This document shows positions 30,612 through 40,624 of a DNA stretch of 64,000 bases, piece after piece. Every line of letters starts with the position of its first letter. The first letter of the stretch is position 1. The stretch comes from Stenotrophomonas sp. WZN-1 (lineage in GTDB: Bacteria > Pseudomonadota > Gammaproteobacteria > Xanthomonadales > Xanthomonadaceae): the NCBI RefSeq assembly GCF_002192255.1, contig NZ_CP021768.1, positions 2,064,001-2,128,000 of the forward strand. The letters are read 5' to 3'. The position numbers were made by a program, and so were the translations under genes. Below the pieces are notes generated by a model. It saw only the letters and a list, made by a program, of their open reading frames with translations. It was not told the origin of the DNA and did not search any database.

Positions 30612-32882
30612 TCAGAATTCCTGCCAGTCGCTGTCGGTGGCGACGAAGGTGCTGGCGTTGCCGCTGCGGCGGACCGGAGCGGACGTGCTGGCCGGCTGCG
30701 GACGTGCCATGGTGGCGATACGGGCCGGCTCGACGCGCGCGGCCACGGCCTTTACTGCGGCGGACACCTGGTTGTCGAGGCGGAAGATCGCCACGGCGTC
30801 GGCCAGCTGCGCGGCCTGGTCTTCCATCGCACGTGCGGCGGCAGTGGCTTCTTCCACCAGTGCGGCATTCTGCTGGGTGGTTTCGTCCATCTGCACCACG
30901 GTCTGGTTGACCTGCTCGATGCCGGCCGACTGTTCCTGCGAGGCGGCGGAAATCTCGGCCATGATGTCGGTCACGCGCTGCACCGAGGCGACGATCTCAC
31001 CCATGGTGCTGCCGGCCTGGTGGACCAGGCTGGAGCCTTCGGCGACCTTGCCGACCGAATCGTCGATCAGGCCCTTGATCTCCTTCGCGGCGGCGGCCGA
31101 GCGCTGGGCGAGGGTGCGCACTTCGCTGGCGACCACGGCGAAACCACGGCCCTGTTCACCGGCACGGGCGGCTTCCACGGCGGCGTTCAGCGCCAGGATG
31201 TTGGTCTGGAAGGCGATGCCGTCGATGACCGAGATGATCTCGGCGATCTTCTTCGACGAGGCTTCGATGGCCGACATGGTGGTGACCACCTGGCCGACCA
31301 CGTCGCCGCCCTGCGAGGCGACGCCATGCGCGCCGATGGCGAGCTGGTTGGCCTGGCGGGCGTGCTCGGCGTTCTGGCGCACGGTGGAGGTCAGTTCCTC
31401 CATCGACGCGGCGGTTTCCTCGAGGTTGGCAGCCTGCTGCTCGGTGCGGCGCGACAGATCGCTGTTGCCCGACGCGATCTCGCCAGCGGCGAGGGTGATG
31501 CTGGAGGCACTGGCCTGGATCTGGCCGACGATCTGGGTCAGCTGGGTGACGGTGGTGTTGGCGTCGTCACGCATGCGTGCGAACACGCCCTGGTAGTCGC
31601 CGTGCATGCGCGCGGTCAGGTCACCCTCGGCGATGGCCGACAGCAGCTGCGAGAGCTTGCCGAGGTTGTCATCGCTGACCGCCATCATCGCGTTTAGGTT
31701 TTCCAGCATCAGGCGGAAATCGTGATCGAAGCGCTGCGCATCGCCACGACGGCTGAAGTCGCCGGCCGCGGCGGCGCTGGCCAGCTGCTTGATCTCGGCG
31801 TTGATGCGGCCGAGGTTGGCCTTGACCGTATCGACGGTGGTGGTCATCGCGGCCTTCTCGCCCGGGTAGCGTGCGATGTCGCGGCTCAGGTCACCGACCG
31901 CGTACTGCTGCACCACGTCCAGCACGTCGTGCAGGGTCTGCACGTGGCCTCCGACCAAGGCGTTGGTTTCCTGCACCATCAGCCCGTACTCGCCGGGGAA
32001 GGCGCTGGCATCGATGCGGTAGCTCAGTTCGCCACCGTCGTGGCGGCGCGCCATTTCGCGCTGGCCGGTGATGACCGCATGCAGCTGCTGCTGCATGCCG
32101 GCCATGGCGTCCAGCAGGCGACCGGTTTCATCGTGCGGCTGCGGGCCGATGTGGCTGTCGAGCTTGCCGGCGGCGATGCCTTCGGCGACGGCCGTGGCCT
32201 GCTTCAGCGGTACCGCGATACGGTTGCCGATGACCCAGCTCAGGGCCAGCACGATCAGCACCAGCACGCCGCCGGAGACCGTCATGATGGCGGTGAACAC
32301 CAGCGCCTGCTTCTGCACGTCGTCCATGTAGACGCCGCTGCTGACCACCCAATTCCAGGGCGCGAACAGGCCGGCGTAGGCGACCTTCTCGACCACGCCC
32401 TCGCTGCCCGGCTTGGCCCAGCGGTAGGTGACGAAGCCACCACCGGCCTTGGCTGCTTCGACCTGGTCGTAGTAGATGCGCACGCCGTCGTCGGTGCGGA
32501 AGTCCTTCATGTCCTTGCCGACCAGATCCTTGCGGAACGGGTGCATCAGCAGGCGGTAGCCGGTGTCGTAGATGTTGAAGTAGTAGGCATCGTTATCGGC
32601 GCGCATCACTTCCAGCGCCTGCAGGGCGGCGGCCTTGGCAGCGTCCTCGCTGAGCTCGCCGGTACCGGCCAGGCGATGGTAGTGCTGCAGGATGCCGTAG
32701 CTCAGTTCGACCTGGGTCTTCAGTGCGGTCTTGCGGGTCTCGGTCAGGTCCAGGTACTGCATGCGGGCGGCGATCACCGACAGCGCGATCACGCCGAGCG
32801 CGATGAGCAGCGTCAGCAGGTTGAGCTTGCGCCGGACGGAAAGATTGCGGAAGTAGTGTTGCCAGCGATGCAGGAGATTCAT
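30612..32882 (-). CDS. Methyl-accepting chemotaxis protein with a single Cache-type sensor (MCP1)
   Basis: Chemoreceptor of 756 residues. A membrane segment (about 20-40), a periplasmic single-Cache-like domain (about 41-200; [19 protein letters not shown] and [11 protein letters not shown] are typical) and a second membrane segment (about 205-227) come first. HAMP-like repeats follow, then a long cytoplasmic signalling hairpin with the tip sequence [31 protein letters not shown] given here only in part. It ends DSDWQEF. Cache sensors of this shape usually bind small organic acids; the ligand is unknown. It begins the receptor-cheR-cheD-cheB unit and has a FliA-type promoter at 32954-32980. 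Confidence 0.92.
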   Translation of the reverse strand: MNLLHRWQHYFRNLSVRRKLNLLTLLIALGVIALSVIAARMQYLDLTETRKTALKTQVELSYGILQHYHRLAGTGELSEDAAKAAALQALEVMRADNDAYYFNIYDTGYRLLMHPFRKDLVGKDMKDFRTDDGVRIYYDQVEAAKAGGGFVTYRWAKPGSEGVVEKVAYAGLFAPWNWVVSSGVYMDDVQKQALVFTAIMTVSGGVLVLIVLALSWVIGNRIAVPLKQATAVAEGIAAGKLDSHIGPQPHDETGRLLDAMAGMQQQLHAVITGQREMARRHDGGELSYRIDASAFPGEYGLMVQETNALVGGHVQTLHDVLDVVQQYAVGDLSRDIARYPGEKAAMTTTVDTVKANLGRINAEIKQLASAAAAGDFSRRGDAQRFDHDFRLMLENLNAMMAVSDDNLGKLSQLLSAIAEGDLTARMHGDYQGVFARMRDDANTTVTQLTQIVGQIQASASSITLAAGEIASGNSDLSRRTEQQAANLEETAASMEELTSTVRQNAEHARQANQLAIGAHGVASQGGDVVGQVVTTMSAIEASSKKIAEIISVIDGIAFQTNILALNAAVEAARAGEQGRGFAVVASEVRTLAQRSAAAAKEIKGLIDDSVGKVAEGSSLVHQAGSTMGEIVASVQRVTDIMAEISAASQEQSAGIEQVNQTVVQMDETTQQNAALVEEATAAARAMEDQAAQLADAVAIFRLDNQVSAAVKAVAARVEPARIATMARPQPASTSAPVRRSGNASTFVATDSDWQEF

Positions 32883-32953
32883 CGAGCAGGACCAGGTCGA
32901 AGCGGGCGGGCGGCGCCGTGCCGGTCACAGCGGGACAAGCGGTGACAACCCCG

Positions 32954-32980
32954 TTATCGGCCGCGCTGGCGGGGGATTGA
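32954..32980 (-). promoter_or_regulatory. FliA (sigma-28) promoter of MCP1-cheR-cheD-cheB
   Basis: On the minus strand TCAA, 15 bp, then a perfect GCCGATAA (32954-32961), 72 bp before the MCP1 start. Confidence 0.8.
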
Positions 32981-33017
32981 GGTGCGGTGTCCGAACGTAT
33001 TCAGGTTTCCTTGCAGC

Positions 33018-33240
33018 GGCGGCTGCGGCGCTGCCTGCGGCAGGCTTGTGAAGCGACGGCAAAAGCAACAGCAACAGCAACAGCAACGGCGGTTGGTCGG
33101 CTCTGACTTTTCAGTGGGTGGCTGGGGCGGGGTGGGCTGGCGGGACACGCCGTAAACCCATCCTTGGGGGCTCGATGGCGCCATCCATGGCGCCAACGGT
33201 CCCGCCAGCCCACCCCGACCCAACCCTCTCGGCATTTCGA
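33018..33240 (+). repeat. Long variable-arm hairpin repeat, copy C
   Basis: A (GCAACA)n-rich lead-in (33060-33092) is followed by a stem of 19 perfect bp (33128-33146 with 33199-33217, extendable to 24 with one mismatch). The 52-nt loop carries the core GCCGTAAACCCATCCTTGG and the inner hairpin TGGCGCCAT-CC-ATGGCGCCA. The core is the same as in the element at 240-440 but the arm sequence differs. Confidence 0.85.
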
Positions 33241-33279
33241 TGTCGGACGGCAAGAGCGTTGGGTTTCCAAGTGGAAAGA

Positions 33280-33320
33280 GGGGTCAGATCCGTTTTCCTG
33301 CGGAAAACGGATCTGACCCC
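33280..33320. repeat. GGGGTCAGA-ended hairpin
   Basis: Perfect 19-bp stem: GGGGTCAGATCCGTTTTCC (33280-33298) and its exact reverse complement (33302-33320), loop TGC. It shares the outer GGGGTCAG/CTGACCCC with the hairpin at 38193-38232, whose inner stem is different. It lies between repeat copies C and D. Confidence 0.85.
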
Positions 33321-33389
33321 GGAAGCGACCAGACTTCTGCTTTTTGCTCTTCTTTCTTCAATCCGGGGTGGACGCGCACGGAAAGTGTC

Positions 33390-33496
33390 CGTGGCCGGGA
33401 GGGTGGGTTGCGCAGGGGTGTCCGCGGCATGGATGCCGCGGCCAAGCCCCCAGGGATGGGTTCACGGCGGCCCCTGCGCAACCCACCCTCCCGGCC
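33390..33496 (-). repeat. Long variable-arm hairpin repeat, copy D (inverted relative to copy C)
   Basis: The 26-bp perfect stem pairs 33393-33418 with 33471-33496. The 52-nt loop, read on the minus strand, carries the core GCCGTGAACCCATCCCTGG and inner hairpin CCGCGGCAT-CC-ATGCCGCGG. With copy C it fills most of the 748-bp gene-free gap 32883-33630; no gene is seen in that gap. Confidence 0.85.
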
Positions 33497-33576
33497 CAAA
33501 CGAAGGAAATCCGCCGCTCTCCGCGACCACCCCGAGGGGCTTCGCCGTTGGCTGGATATCCAGATAACTCGTAAAC

Positions 33577-33606
33577 AAAAACGCCCCAGCGCAGGGCCAG
33601 GGCGTT
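33577..33606 (-). terminator. Terminator downstream of MCP2
   Basis: AACGCCC / GGGCGTT stem on the minus strand followed by a run of T (33581-33577), 25 bp beyond the MCP2 stop. Confidence 0.8.
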
Positions 33607-33630
33607 CTCGTACATCAGGTCAGGCAGGCA

Positions 33631-36009
33631 TCAGAATTCCTGCCAGTCTCCATCGGCCAGTTCGGTGGCCATCGGACGACCACCTGCCGTGCGGCGGGCC
33701 GGCGGCGCGACCGGGGCCGGTGCGGCCGGTGCGGCAGCACGCGGGGCCGGGGCTGCGGCGATGCGCGGGGCGGCCACGGCCTCGGCTTCGTCCACCACGA
33801 AGATCGACACGGCCTCGCTGAGGTGACCGGCCTGTTCTTCCATTGCACGTGCGGCGGCGGTGGCTTCTTCCACCAGCGCGGCGTTCTGCTGGGTGGTTTC
33901 GTCCATCTGCACCACGGTCTGGTTGACCTGCTCGATGCCGGCCGACTGTTCCTGCGAGGCGGCGGAAATCTCGGCCATGATGTCGGTCACGCGCTGCACA
34001 GAGGCGACGATCTCGCCCATGGTGGCGCCGGCCTTGTGCACCAGCGCCGAGCCGTCGTTGACCTTGCCGACCGAATCATCGATCAGGCCCTTGATCTCCT
34101 TCGCGGCGGCAGCCGAGCGCTGGGCGAGGGTACGCACTTCGCTGGCAACCACGGCGAAACCGCGGCCCTGTTCACCGGCACGGGCGGCTTCCACCGCCGC
34201 GTTCAGTGCCAGGATGTTGGTCTGGAAGGCGATGCCGTCGATGACCGAAATGATCTCGGCGATCTTCTTCGACGAGGCTTCGATGGCCGACATGGTGGTG
34301 ACTACCTGGCCGACGACCTCGCCGCCCTGCGAGGCGACGCCATGCGCGCCGATGGCGAGCTGGTTGGCCTGGCGGGCGTGCTCGGCGTTCTGGCGCACGG
34401 TGGAGGTCAGTTCCTCCATCGACGCGGCGGTTTCCTCGAGGTTGGCAGCCTGCTGCTCGGTGCGGCGCGACAGGTCGCTGTTGCCCGAGGCGATCTCGCC
34501 GGCGGCCGAACTGATTGCGCGGCTGGACTGCTTGATGCGGGTGACGATCTCGCTCAGTTGCGCGGCGGTGGCATTGGCATCGTCACGCATGCGGGCGAAC
34601 ACGCCCTGGTAGTCGCCGTGCATGCGCACGGTCAGGTCACCCTGCGACAGTGCGGCGAGCAGGCCGGAGATCTGTTCGATGCTGCCGGCGTTGGCGTCCA
34701 GCAGGCCGTTGATCTGCTGGGCCAGCTGCAGGAAGAAGCCTTCCTTGTCGTTGGCGTCGATGCGGCCGGACAGGTCGCCTGCGGCGGCCTGGGCGATCAC
34801 GCGCGCCACTTCGGCTTCGACCTGCGCTTCCTGGGTGCGGTCGCGCCACTCCACCACGTAGCCGACGGTGTCGCCGCCTTCATTGCGGATGGTCGACACC
34901 ACCTGGGCGAACTGGGCATCGCCGTACTGCATCGGGCGACGGGCGACGCCGTGTGCTTTCAGGTTGCCCAGCAGGGTCTGGTCCATCTCGCCGCGGTGTT
35001 CGAGCACGGTAACCGGCTTGCCGATCAGCGAGGCCTGCGCATCGAAGTCCGGCAGGTCGCGGCGCACTTCGTCCTGGTACTGGCTCAGAGTCTGCTGCAG
35101 GGCGCGGTTGCTGTAGACGATGGTGTTGCTGGTGTCGGTCAGGTAGACGCCGGTCGAGCTGTAATCCAGTGCGGTGCGGATGCGCAGGTTCTCGCGCGCC
35201 ACGGCCTGGTCGGTTTCGATGCGCTCGCGCAGGTCGCGCTGCATGCGCTGCATGGCCTGCATCAGTTCGCCCACTTCGTCCTGGCGGCTGACGTCGATGT
35301 GGCCATCGAGCTTGCCGCCGGCCACGTCGTTGGCCACCGAGACGGCGCCACGCACGCTGCCGACCAGGGCGCGGGCGAACAGCCACACCAGCACCAGGCC
35401 AAGCGCGGCGCCGCCAAGCAGGGCGATCACGGTCAGCACGGCCGAGGCGGAATAGGTGGATTCGGCCTCTTCGCGCGAGGCCCGGGCGAGGCGGTTGTCT
35501 TCGGCGATCAGCGCTTCCAGCGCCGAAGCGGCCTTGCGGTGCTTGGTGCGGGTTTCGCCGACGAAGGTATCAATGGCGTCGTCCGGAAGGTCCAGTTCCA
35601 GCATCTCGGTGACGCTGTCATAGGAGGCCAGGGCGTCCTTCCATTCCTTGGCGAAGGTGTCGAACAGCTTCTTCTGCTGTGCGTTGTCGACCAGCTTCGG
35701 ATAGTCCTTGATCGACTTGTCCATGCTGGTACGCAGATCCACGGTCTGCTTGCGCGCATCGGACTTGACGTCGTCGCTGGCGCGGATCAACTGCTGGTAG
35801 GCGGCATTGCGGTATTCACCCAGCATGCCGCGCATCTCGCCGGCCATGCGGATGCTCTCCATGCGGGAACCCGCCAGCTCGGTGGTGACGTTGTTCAGCG
35901 AGTGCAGGCCGCGATAGGCGACGATGCCCTGCAGCAGCATCACCAGCAGGAGGACACCGAAGGTCAGCAGCAGCTTCGGCATCAGTTTCAGGTTGTTGAT
36001 CCACGGCAT
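33631..36009 (-). CDS. Methyl-accepting chemotaxis protein with four-helix sensor and PAS-like domain (MCP2)
   Basis: Chemoreceptor of 792 residues. A first membrane segment (about 10-30) is followed by a four-helix-bundle-like periplasmic domain (30-190), a second membrane segment (about 193-213) and HAMP (about 214-268). A PAS-like domain (about 285-400: [20 protein letters not shown], then [15 protein letters not shown]), further HAMP-like repeats and the signalling hairpin follow, ending DGDWQEF. The PAS segment suggests an extra cytoplasmic input, for example redox, as in Aer-like receptors, but no cofactor residue can be named. It follows the small periplasmic protein gene by about 100 bp with a hairpin between. 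No clear FliA site lies directly upstream. Confidence 0.92.
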   Translation of the reverse strand: MPWINNLKLMPKLLLTFGVLLLVMLLQGIVAYRGLHSLNNVTTELAGSRMESIRMAGEMRGMLGEYRNAAYQQLIRASDDVKSDARKQTVDLRTSMDKSIKDYPKLVDNAQQKKLFDTFAKEWKDALASYDSVTEMLELDLPDDAIDTFVGETRTKHRKAASALEALIAEDNRLARASREEAESTYSASAVLTVIALLGGAALGLVLVWLFARALVGSVRGAVSVANDVAGGKLDGHIDVSRQDEVGELMQAMQRMQRDLRERIETDQAVARENLRIRTALDYSSTGVYLTDTSNTIVYSNRALQQTLSQYQDEVRRDLPDFDAQASLIGKPVTVLEHRGEMDQTLLGNLKAHGVARRPMQYGDAQFAQVVSTIRNEGGDTVGYVVEWRDRTQEAQVEAEVARVIAQAAAGDLSGRIDANDKEGFFLQLAQQINGLLDANAGSIEQISGLLAALSQGDLTVRMHGDYQGVFARMRDDANATAAQLSEIVTRIKQSSRAISSAAGEIASGNSDLSRRTEQQAANLEETAASMEELTSTVRQNAEHARQANQLAIGAHGVASQGGEVVGQVVTTMSAIEASSKKIAEIISVIDGIAFQTNILALNAAVEAARAGEQGRGFAVVASEVRTLAQRSAAAAKEIKGLIDDSVGKVNDGSALVHKAGATMGEIVASVQRVTDIMAEISAASQEQSAGIEQVNQTVVQMDETTQQNAALVEEATAAARAMEEQAGHLSEAVSIFVVDEAEAVAAPRIAAAPAPRAAAPAAPAPVAPPARRTAGGRPMATELADGDWQEF

Positions 36010-36066
36010 GGGCGTTGCGAGCTCCTAAGGCAGACGCGCCCGGGCATCGGGCCCGGTTGCAGCAGA

Positions 36067-36096
36067 AACCACGCCGGTACCAGGCCCGGCGTGGTT
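36067..36096 (-). terminator. Hairpin between the OB-fold-like gene and MCP2
   Basis: Eleven-bp stem AACCACGCCGG / CCGGCGTGGTT; on the minus strand TTTCTGC follows. It probably attenuates transcription from the upstream gene into MCP2. Confidence 0.6.
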
Positions 36097-36110
36097 CGAC
36101 GGACAGCGGA

Positions 36111-36494
36111 TTACTTGATGTTGGCCAGCTTCAGTCCAGCCGGCGAGCTGACTTCGATTTCCGCGCGCGAGGCGTCGCGCTGGATCTTGCCGATGACGCA
36201 GACGGTCTTGCCTTCCAGGGTTTCCAGCGGGAAGGAGAACTTGCCGCGGTTCTCACCGGCGATGCGGGCCGAGAAGGTGTGGCGCGGGAAGGCACCGCCC
36301 ATGTACAGGAAGGTCGGCTGGCCTTCGGAACCTTCTGCGTAGCGGGCCTTTTCGACCTTGCCACAGACCATGCCGTCCTTGCCGACCGAACGCGGTGCCA
36401 TTTCCGGCGGAATCATGTCGGCCGACTGGGCGAAAGCGGAGGCGGCGGTAGTGGCCAGGACAGCGGCCGAAACGAACGCAAGCAGGGACTTCAT
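36111..36494 (-). CDS. Small secreted protein, OB-fold-like, in the chemotaxis cluster
   Basis: Protein of 127 residues with a clear Sec signal (MKSLLAFVSAAVLATTAASAFA, cut before QS). The mature ~105 residues are mostly beta with a GKVEKARYAEGSEGQPTFLYMGG ... LEGKTVCVIGKIQ ... AEIEVSSPAGLKL pattern, like the small periplasmic OB-fold (stress-associated) proteins. Two Cys (in MVCGKV and KTVCVIG) could form a disulfide. A FliA-type promoter precedes it (36567-36593), tying it to the flagellar regulon. Its role in motility or sensing is unknown; it might bind a ligand for a receptor. Fold assignment is tentative. Confidence 0.75.
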   Translation of the reverse strand: MKSLLAFVSAAVLATTAASAFAQSADMIPPEMAPRSVGKDGMVCGKVEKARYAEGSEGQPTFLYMGGAFPRHTFSARIAGENRGKFSFPLETLEGKTVCVIGKIQRDASRAEIEVSSPAGLKLANIK

Positions 36495-36566
36495 CGAGGG
36501 GTATCTCCGGGGATGGTAACGGTCGGGCCGGTCCTGCGCGCTCCTGCGCGACCGGCTTCTGTCCCC

Positions 36567-36593
36567 CTATCGGCATCGCCGGAGGGAACTGAA
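36567..36593 (-). promoter_or_regulatory. Putative FliA promoter of the OB-fold-like gene
   Basis: Minus strand: TTCA, 15 bp, GCCGATAG (36567-36574), 73 bp before the start codon. The -35 is weaker than at cheW. Confidence 0.6.
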
Positions 36594-36630
36594 GGGCTTT
36601 GTGACTGGAACGTGAAGCAGTTCCGTTTGC

Positions 36631-37122
36631 TCAGGCGGCGACGTCTTCGGCGAGGCTGGCCTGGCCCATGTCGGCGCTGTCGAGCAGGGTCTCGATGTCC
36701 AGCAGGATCAGCATGCGATCGTCGTGGGTACCGATGCCGGAGATGAAACGGGTGTCGACGGCGGCGCCGAATTCCGGGGTGGGGCGGATCTGCTCGGCCG
36801 ACAGCGGGATCACGTCGGAGACGCTGTCGACCACGATGCCGACCACGCGGTCTTCCACGTTCAGCACGATCATCACGGTGAAGGCGTCGTAGCGGGCGTT
36901 GTCCAGGCGCAGCTTCAGGCGCAGGTCGATGACCGGGACGATGGTGCCGCGCAGGTTGATCACGCCCTTGATGTAGTCCGGGGCATCGGGCACGCGGGTG
37001 ACGGCGTCGTAGCCGCGGATTTCCTGCACCTTGAGGATGTCCACGCCGTAGTGCTCGTCACCAAGGGTGAAGCTGAGGAATTCGCCACCGGCGCTGGCGG
37101 CGGAGCTGGTCTTGTCGTTCAT
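36631..37122 (-). CDS. cheW: CheW: chemotaxis coupling protein
   Basis: Scaffold of 163 residues joining CheA to receptors. Typical CheW features are [35 protein letters not shown] and [13 protein letters not shown]. It is alone in its transcription unit with a near-perfect FliA promoter upstream (37165-37191). It may serve both CheA proteins encoded in the window. Confidence 0.95.
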   Translation of the reverse strand: MNDKTSSAASAGGEFLSFTLGDEHYGVDILKVQEIRGYDAVTRVPDAPDYIKGVINLRGTIVPVIDLRLKLRLDNARYDAFTVMIVLNVEDRVVGIVVDSVSDVIPLSAEQIRPTPEFGAAVDTRFISGIGTHDDRMLILLDIETLLDSADMGQASLAEDVAA

Positions 37123-37164
37123 CGAGGGGTCCTGGTTCTGCCGGAAGTCCCGGTGTCAGGCTCG

Positions 37165-37191
37165 ATATCGGCCCCGCTGGGGGGGACTTTA
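37165..37191 (-). promoter_or_regulatory. FliA (sigma-28) promoter of cheW
   Basis: Minus strand: TAAA (37188-37191), 15 bp, GCCGATAT (37165-37172), 43 bp before the cheW start. Best match in the window. Confidence 0.88.
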
Positions 37192-37235
37192 GGTGCCGGG
37201 GAAGGCATCCATGCATGGCGTGGATGGTTCCTTGG

Positions 37236-37291
37236 CGCCGGGCCATGCCCGGCGGTGCGTGGGCGACCCGCCGGGCATGGCCCGGCGCTAC
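37236..37291. repeat. Inverted SMAG doublet between cheW and ycgR
   Basis: CGCCGGGC-CAT-GCCCGGCG (37236-37254) and CGCCGGGC-ATG-GCCCGGCG followed by CTAC (37269-37291). A smaller ATCC-type palindrome lies just left (37206-37226). Confidence 0.8.
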
Positions 37292-37307
37292 CGTGCCTGG
37301 CTTCCCC

Positions 37308-38081
37308 TTACAGCTCGCCGTTGCGGCGGGCCTTGCGCTGGCGGTCGATGCGGAAGATGTAGCGCTGGATGGCGCTGTCGGCGCCGCGCGGCAGGCTTTC
37401 AAAGCGCATGCCCACGCGCTTGACCTCGATGCCATTGGGCTGGCGCTGCGGCAGCAGGTTGCAGACCACCAGTTCGATATCCAGGTCGGGGCCGTCCGGC
37501 AGCGACAACTGCGCCGGATAGCGCTTCTGCAGACCAAACACCGCACAGTCATTGGGGACCACCACGGCCAGGCCGCCACCGCTGATGTCCACCACCCGCA
37601 TCGACAGCGCTTCTGCCCGCGCTTCGCCGGGCGGCAGCAGCAGCTGCGGCGAATCAGTGACCGGCGTCTCCAGCCGGTACAGTTCGCGGCGCTGCAGGTG
37701 CACCAGTTCGTCTGGCAGCGGGGCGCGGAAGGCCACGTGGCCGTCGTTGTCCACGCGCTGCAGTTCGTGCAGGCGGAACCGCACCAGCACGCGTTCGAGC
37801 TGGGCGAAGCACAGCAGGTGGTCGGCCTGTTCGGCGGCGCGGTTGGAGGCTTCCTGCGGGCTGCCATCGAGCAGCAGGTAGTCCTCGTCCTCGTCGAGAT
37901 CAAGCAACGCGGTAGGGAACGAGCGGTCGCGGCCGTCGATATGCGCATTGATCAGTGATCGCTGGTCGATCAGCGAGCGCAGCAGCTGGCGCAGCTGGCG
38001 CGGGTTGCGGACCAGGAAGCGTTCGTCGGCGGCATCAGCCGCGTGGACATCATGCACTGCAGTGTCGTTGCCGTCGGACAT
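37308..38081 (-). CDS. ycgR: YcgR-like flagellar brake protein with PilZ domain
   Basis: Protein of 257 residues. An N-terminal YcgR domain (about 20-130) precedes a PilZ domain whose cyclic-di-GMP-binding motifs are intact: the RxxxR-type QRRELYRLE (about 140-148) and [10 protein letters not shown] (about 176-185). On binding c-di-GMP such proteins act on the flagellar motor to slow or bias it. ATG 38081 is chosen over the longer frame because the FliA promoter (38137-38163) lies upstream of it and inside the extension. It links the RpfG and GGDEF-EAL c-di-GMP enzymes in this window to motility. Confidence 0.9.
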   Translation of the reverse strand: MSDGNDTAVHDVHAADAADERFLVRNPRQLRQLLRSLIDQRSLINAHIDGRDRSFPTALLDLDEDEDYLLLDGSPQEASNRAAEQADHLLCFAQLERVLVRFRLHELQRVDNDGHVAFRAPLPDELVHLQRRELYRLETPVTDSPQLLLPPGEARAEALSMRVVDISGGGLAVVVPNDCAVFGLQKRYPAQLSLPDGPDLDIELVVCNLLPQRQPNGIEVKRVGMRFESLPRGADSAIQRYIFRIDRQRKARRNGEL

Positions 38082-38136
38082 GGAATCTACGGTCAGGGGC
38101 GGGCGCCAGCACGCGTTGGCGCGAGGCTCGATGGGG

Positions 38137-38163
38137 ATATCGGCCTCTGCCACGGATTATGAA
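38137..38163 (-). promoter_or_regulatory. FliA (sigma-28) promoter of ycgR
   Basis: Minus strand: TTCA, 15 bp, GCCGATAT (38137-38144), 56 bp before the ycgR start. Confidence 0.7.
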
Positions 38164-38192
38164 GTGAGAATCACATCACTTTCCATGCGTGT

Positions 38193-38232
38193 GGGGTCAG
38201 GACCCTCTTCCGCAGAAGAGGGCTCTGACCCC
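38193..38232. repeat. GGGGTCAG-ended hairpin after MCP3
   Basis: GGGGTCAGGACCCTCTTC and its near-complement GAAGAGGGCTCTGACCCC, loop CGCA; two adjacent mismatches. It starts 8 bp past the MCP3 stop. Same outer ends as the hairpin at 33280-33320 but a different inner stem. No T-run, so its role as terminator is uncertain. Confidence 0.8.
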
Positions 38233-38239
38233 GGGTACA

Positions 38240-40489
38240 TCAGAACTCCTGCCAGTCGCCGTCGGCGGCCAGTGCCGGCTGCGCTGCCGATGCACGTAGC
38301 GGGCGTGCGGGGGCGGGCCTGGCAACCGGCGCTGCGGTCGCCACCTGGCGCGGCTGCGGCGCGGTGGTCAGGCGAGCCGGCGCGACGGTGGCGCCCTGCG
38401 ATGCCAGCCGGAAGCGGGCCACGGCTTCACCCAGCTGCACCGCCTGGTCTTCCATCGCACGTGCGGCGGCAGTGGCTTCTTCCACCAGTGCGGCATTCTG
38501 CTGGGTGGTTTCGTCCATCTGCACCACGGTCTGGTTGACCTGCTCGATGCCGGCCGACTGTTCCTGCGAGGCGGCGGAAATCTCGGCCATGATGTCGGTC
38601 ACGCGCTGCACCGAGGCGACGATCTCACCCATGGTGCTGCCGGCCTGGTGGACCAGGCTGGAGCCTTCGGCAACCTTGCCGACCGAATCGTCGATCAGTC
38701 CCTTGATCTCCTTCGCGGCAGCAGCCGAGCGCTGGGCGAGGGTGCGCACTTCGCTGGCGACCACGGCGAAACCACGGCCCTGTTCACCGGCACGGGCGGC
38801 TTCCACGGCGGCGTTCAGCGCCAGGATGTTGGTCTGGAAGGCGATGCCGTCGATGACCGAAATGATCTCGGCGATCTTCTTCGACGAGGCTTCGATGGCC
38901 GACATGGTGGTGACTACCTGGCCGACGACCTCGCCGCCCTGCGAGGCGACACCATGCGCGCCGATGGCGAGCTGGTTGGCCTGGCGGGCGTGCTCGGCGT
39001 TCTGGCGCACGGTGGAGGTCAGTTCCTCCATCGACGCGGCGGTTTCCTCGAGGTTGGCAGCCTGCTGCTCGGTGCGGCGCGACAGATCGCTGTTGCCCGA
39101 CGCGATCTCGCCAGCGGCGAGGGTGATGCTGGAGGCACTGGCCTGGATCTGGCCGACGATCTGGGTCAGCTGCGCGACGGTGGTGTTGGCGTCGTCACGC
39201 ATGCGTGCGAACACACCGTTGAACTGGCCGTCCATGCGCGCGGTCAGGTCGCCGGCGGCGATCGACTGCAGCAGCTGCGAAAGCTGGCCCAGGTTGCCGT
39301 CGGCCACCTGCATCATGCTGTTGAGCTGCTCGATCATCACGCGGAAATCGTGATCGAAACGCTGCGCATCACCGCGCTGGCTGAAGTCACCGGCGGCTGC
39401 TGCCGAGGCCAGCTGCTGGATCTGCGTGTTGATGGCCAGCAGGCTGGCCTTGGCCGCATCCATCGACTCGTGCAGGATCGCGCGGCTGCCCGGCAGGCGG
39501 CGGGCGTCCGGGGCGAGGTTGCCGGTGGCGTACTGGTTGAGTACTTCAATGGCATCGACGATTGCATCGAGGTGTTCGAAGATCACCGTGTTGATGCCGT
39601 TGGCCAGCTGGCCATAGACACCCGGGAAATCTTCCGGAATGCGGTGGCTGATGTCCGGCCCAGCGTGCATCTGTGCCATCAACTGGGTCTGCTCGCTGAA
39701 ACGGCGCAGCATTGCGGTCATCTCGGCGGTGGCGGCCAGCATCTTGCCGGCTTCGTCCTTGCTGGTGGCCTGGGTGCTGACGCTGAGGTCGCCGCGGGCA
39801 ACCGCCTGGATGGCATGCACGGCCTTGCCCAGCGGGCCAGTGACGGCGCGCGAGATGACCGTGGCCAGTGCGGCGGCCACCAACGAAAGCAGCACGATGC
39901 AGCTGACGATCGCGATCATGCTGGTGCGATGGGTGGCGTTGGCGTCGGCAATCTTGCCGTCCATCTGCCCGGCGATGTGGGTGCCCAGTGCCTTCATTGC
40001 AGCGAACAGGTCACGACGCGCCGGGCGTGACTGCTCATCGGAGATCTGCTGGGCCTGCACGCCATCGCCGGCGGCCACGGCTTCGCGCATCGCCTTGTTG
40101 GCGGCGAAGTAGCGATCCAGCTGCGTGCTGGCCGCGCGATACAGTTCGCGCTCCTTGTCCAGCGCCGGCAGCGCCGAGTACGCCGCCAGTTCGTCATGTA
40201 CGGCTTTGGCGGTGTCGTCCATGCGCTTGTTGTAGTCGGCGACCTTCTCCGGCTGGTCGAGCATGCTCAGCTGGGCCAGTTCGTAGGTGCGGAACTCACC
40301 GAGCTGCGAGCGCGCCTCGCCCAGGTGCTGGACAGAGGGGATATCGTTGTCGGCCATCTCGCGCAGCTGCGCGTTGGCTTCGCTCAGGCGCAGCAGGGCG
40401 AACGCGCCCAGGACCAGGGTCATCAGGGTGGTAAGGGTGAACCCCACGGCCAGCTTGCGGGCGATGGGCAGATCTTGGAACCACTTCAT
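38240..40489 (-). CDS. Methyl-accepting chemotaxis protein with four-helix sensor (MCP3)
   Basis: Chemoreceptor of 749 residues: membrane segment (about 14-34), four-helix-bundle-like periplasmic domain (35-190), second membrane segment (about 193-213), HAMP (about 214-267), further HAMP-like repeats, and the signalling hairpin ending DGDWQEF. ATG 40489 ([17 protein letters not shown]) is chosen because it starts just before the first membrane helix; the open frame beyond it would put a Pro-rich stretch ahead of the signal anchor. A FliA-type promoter lies at 40598-40624. Its signalling domain DNA is a patchwork of MCP1-like and MCP2-like segments. Confidence 0.92.
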   Translation of the reverse strand: MKWFQDLPIARKLAVGFTLTTLMTLVLGAFALLRLSEANAQLREMADNDIPSVQHLGEARSQLGEFRTYELAQLSMLDQPEKVADYNKRMDDTAKAVHDELAAYSALPALDKERELYRAASTQLDRYFAANKAMREAVAAGDGVQAQQISDEQSRPARRDLFAAMKALGTHIAGQMDGKIADANATHRTSMIAIVSCIVLLSLVAAALATVISRAVTGPLGKAVHAIQAVARGDLSVSTQATSKDEAGKMLAATAEMTAMLRRFSEQTQLMAQMHAGPDISHRIPEDFPGVYGQLANGINTVIFEHLDAIVDAIEVLNQYATGNLAPDARRLPGSRAILHESMDAAKASLLAINTQIQQLASAAAAGDFSQRGDAQRFDHDFRVMIEQLNSMMQVADGNLGQLSQLLQSIAAGDLTARMDGQFNGVFARMRDDANTTVAQLTQIVGQIQASASSITLAAGEIASGNSDLSRRTEQQAANLEETAASMEELTSTVRQNAEHARQANQLAIGAHGVASQGGEVVGQVVTTMSAIEASSKKIAEIISVIDGIAFQTNILALNAAVEAARAGEQGRGFAVVASEVRTLAQRSAAAAKEIKGLIDDSVGKVAEGSSLVHQAGSTMGEIVASVQRVTDIMAEISAASQEQSAGIEQVNQTVVQMDETTQQNAALVEEATAAARAMEDQAVQLGEAVARFRLASQGATVAPARLTTAPQPRQVATAAPVARPAPARPLRASAAQPALAADGDWQEF

Positions 40490-40597
40490 GCAGGGTGCTC
40501 CAGGTGGGCAGAGTGCCGGCGTCTGTGCGCCGGTTCGGGGGGGTTGCAGAGCGAACGGGGGTGCCCGGTGGGGTTCGGTGACAGCCGTCAAAGCGAA

Positions 40598-40624
40598 ATA
40601 GCGGCGCAGTTCGGGTGGACTTTA
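40598..40624 (-). promoter_or_regulatory. FliA (sigma-28) promoter of MCP3
   Basis: Minus strand: TAAA (40621-40624), 15 bp, GCCGCTAT (40598-40605), about 109 bp before the MCP3 start. The -35 is perfect; one core -10 base differs. Confidence 0.72.

Noticed and set aside
37308-38153. Longer YcgR start at 38153
   Set aside because: The extension would include the FliA -10/-35 region and has no ribosome site; ATG 38081 fits the family start.
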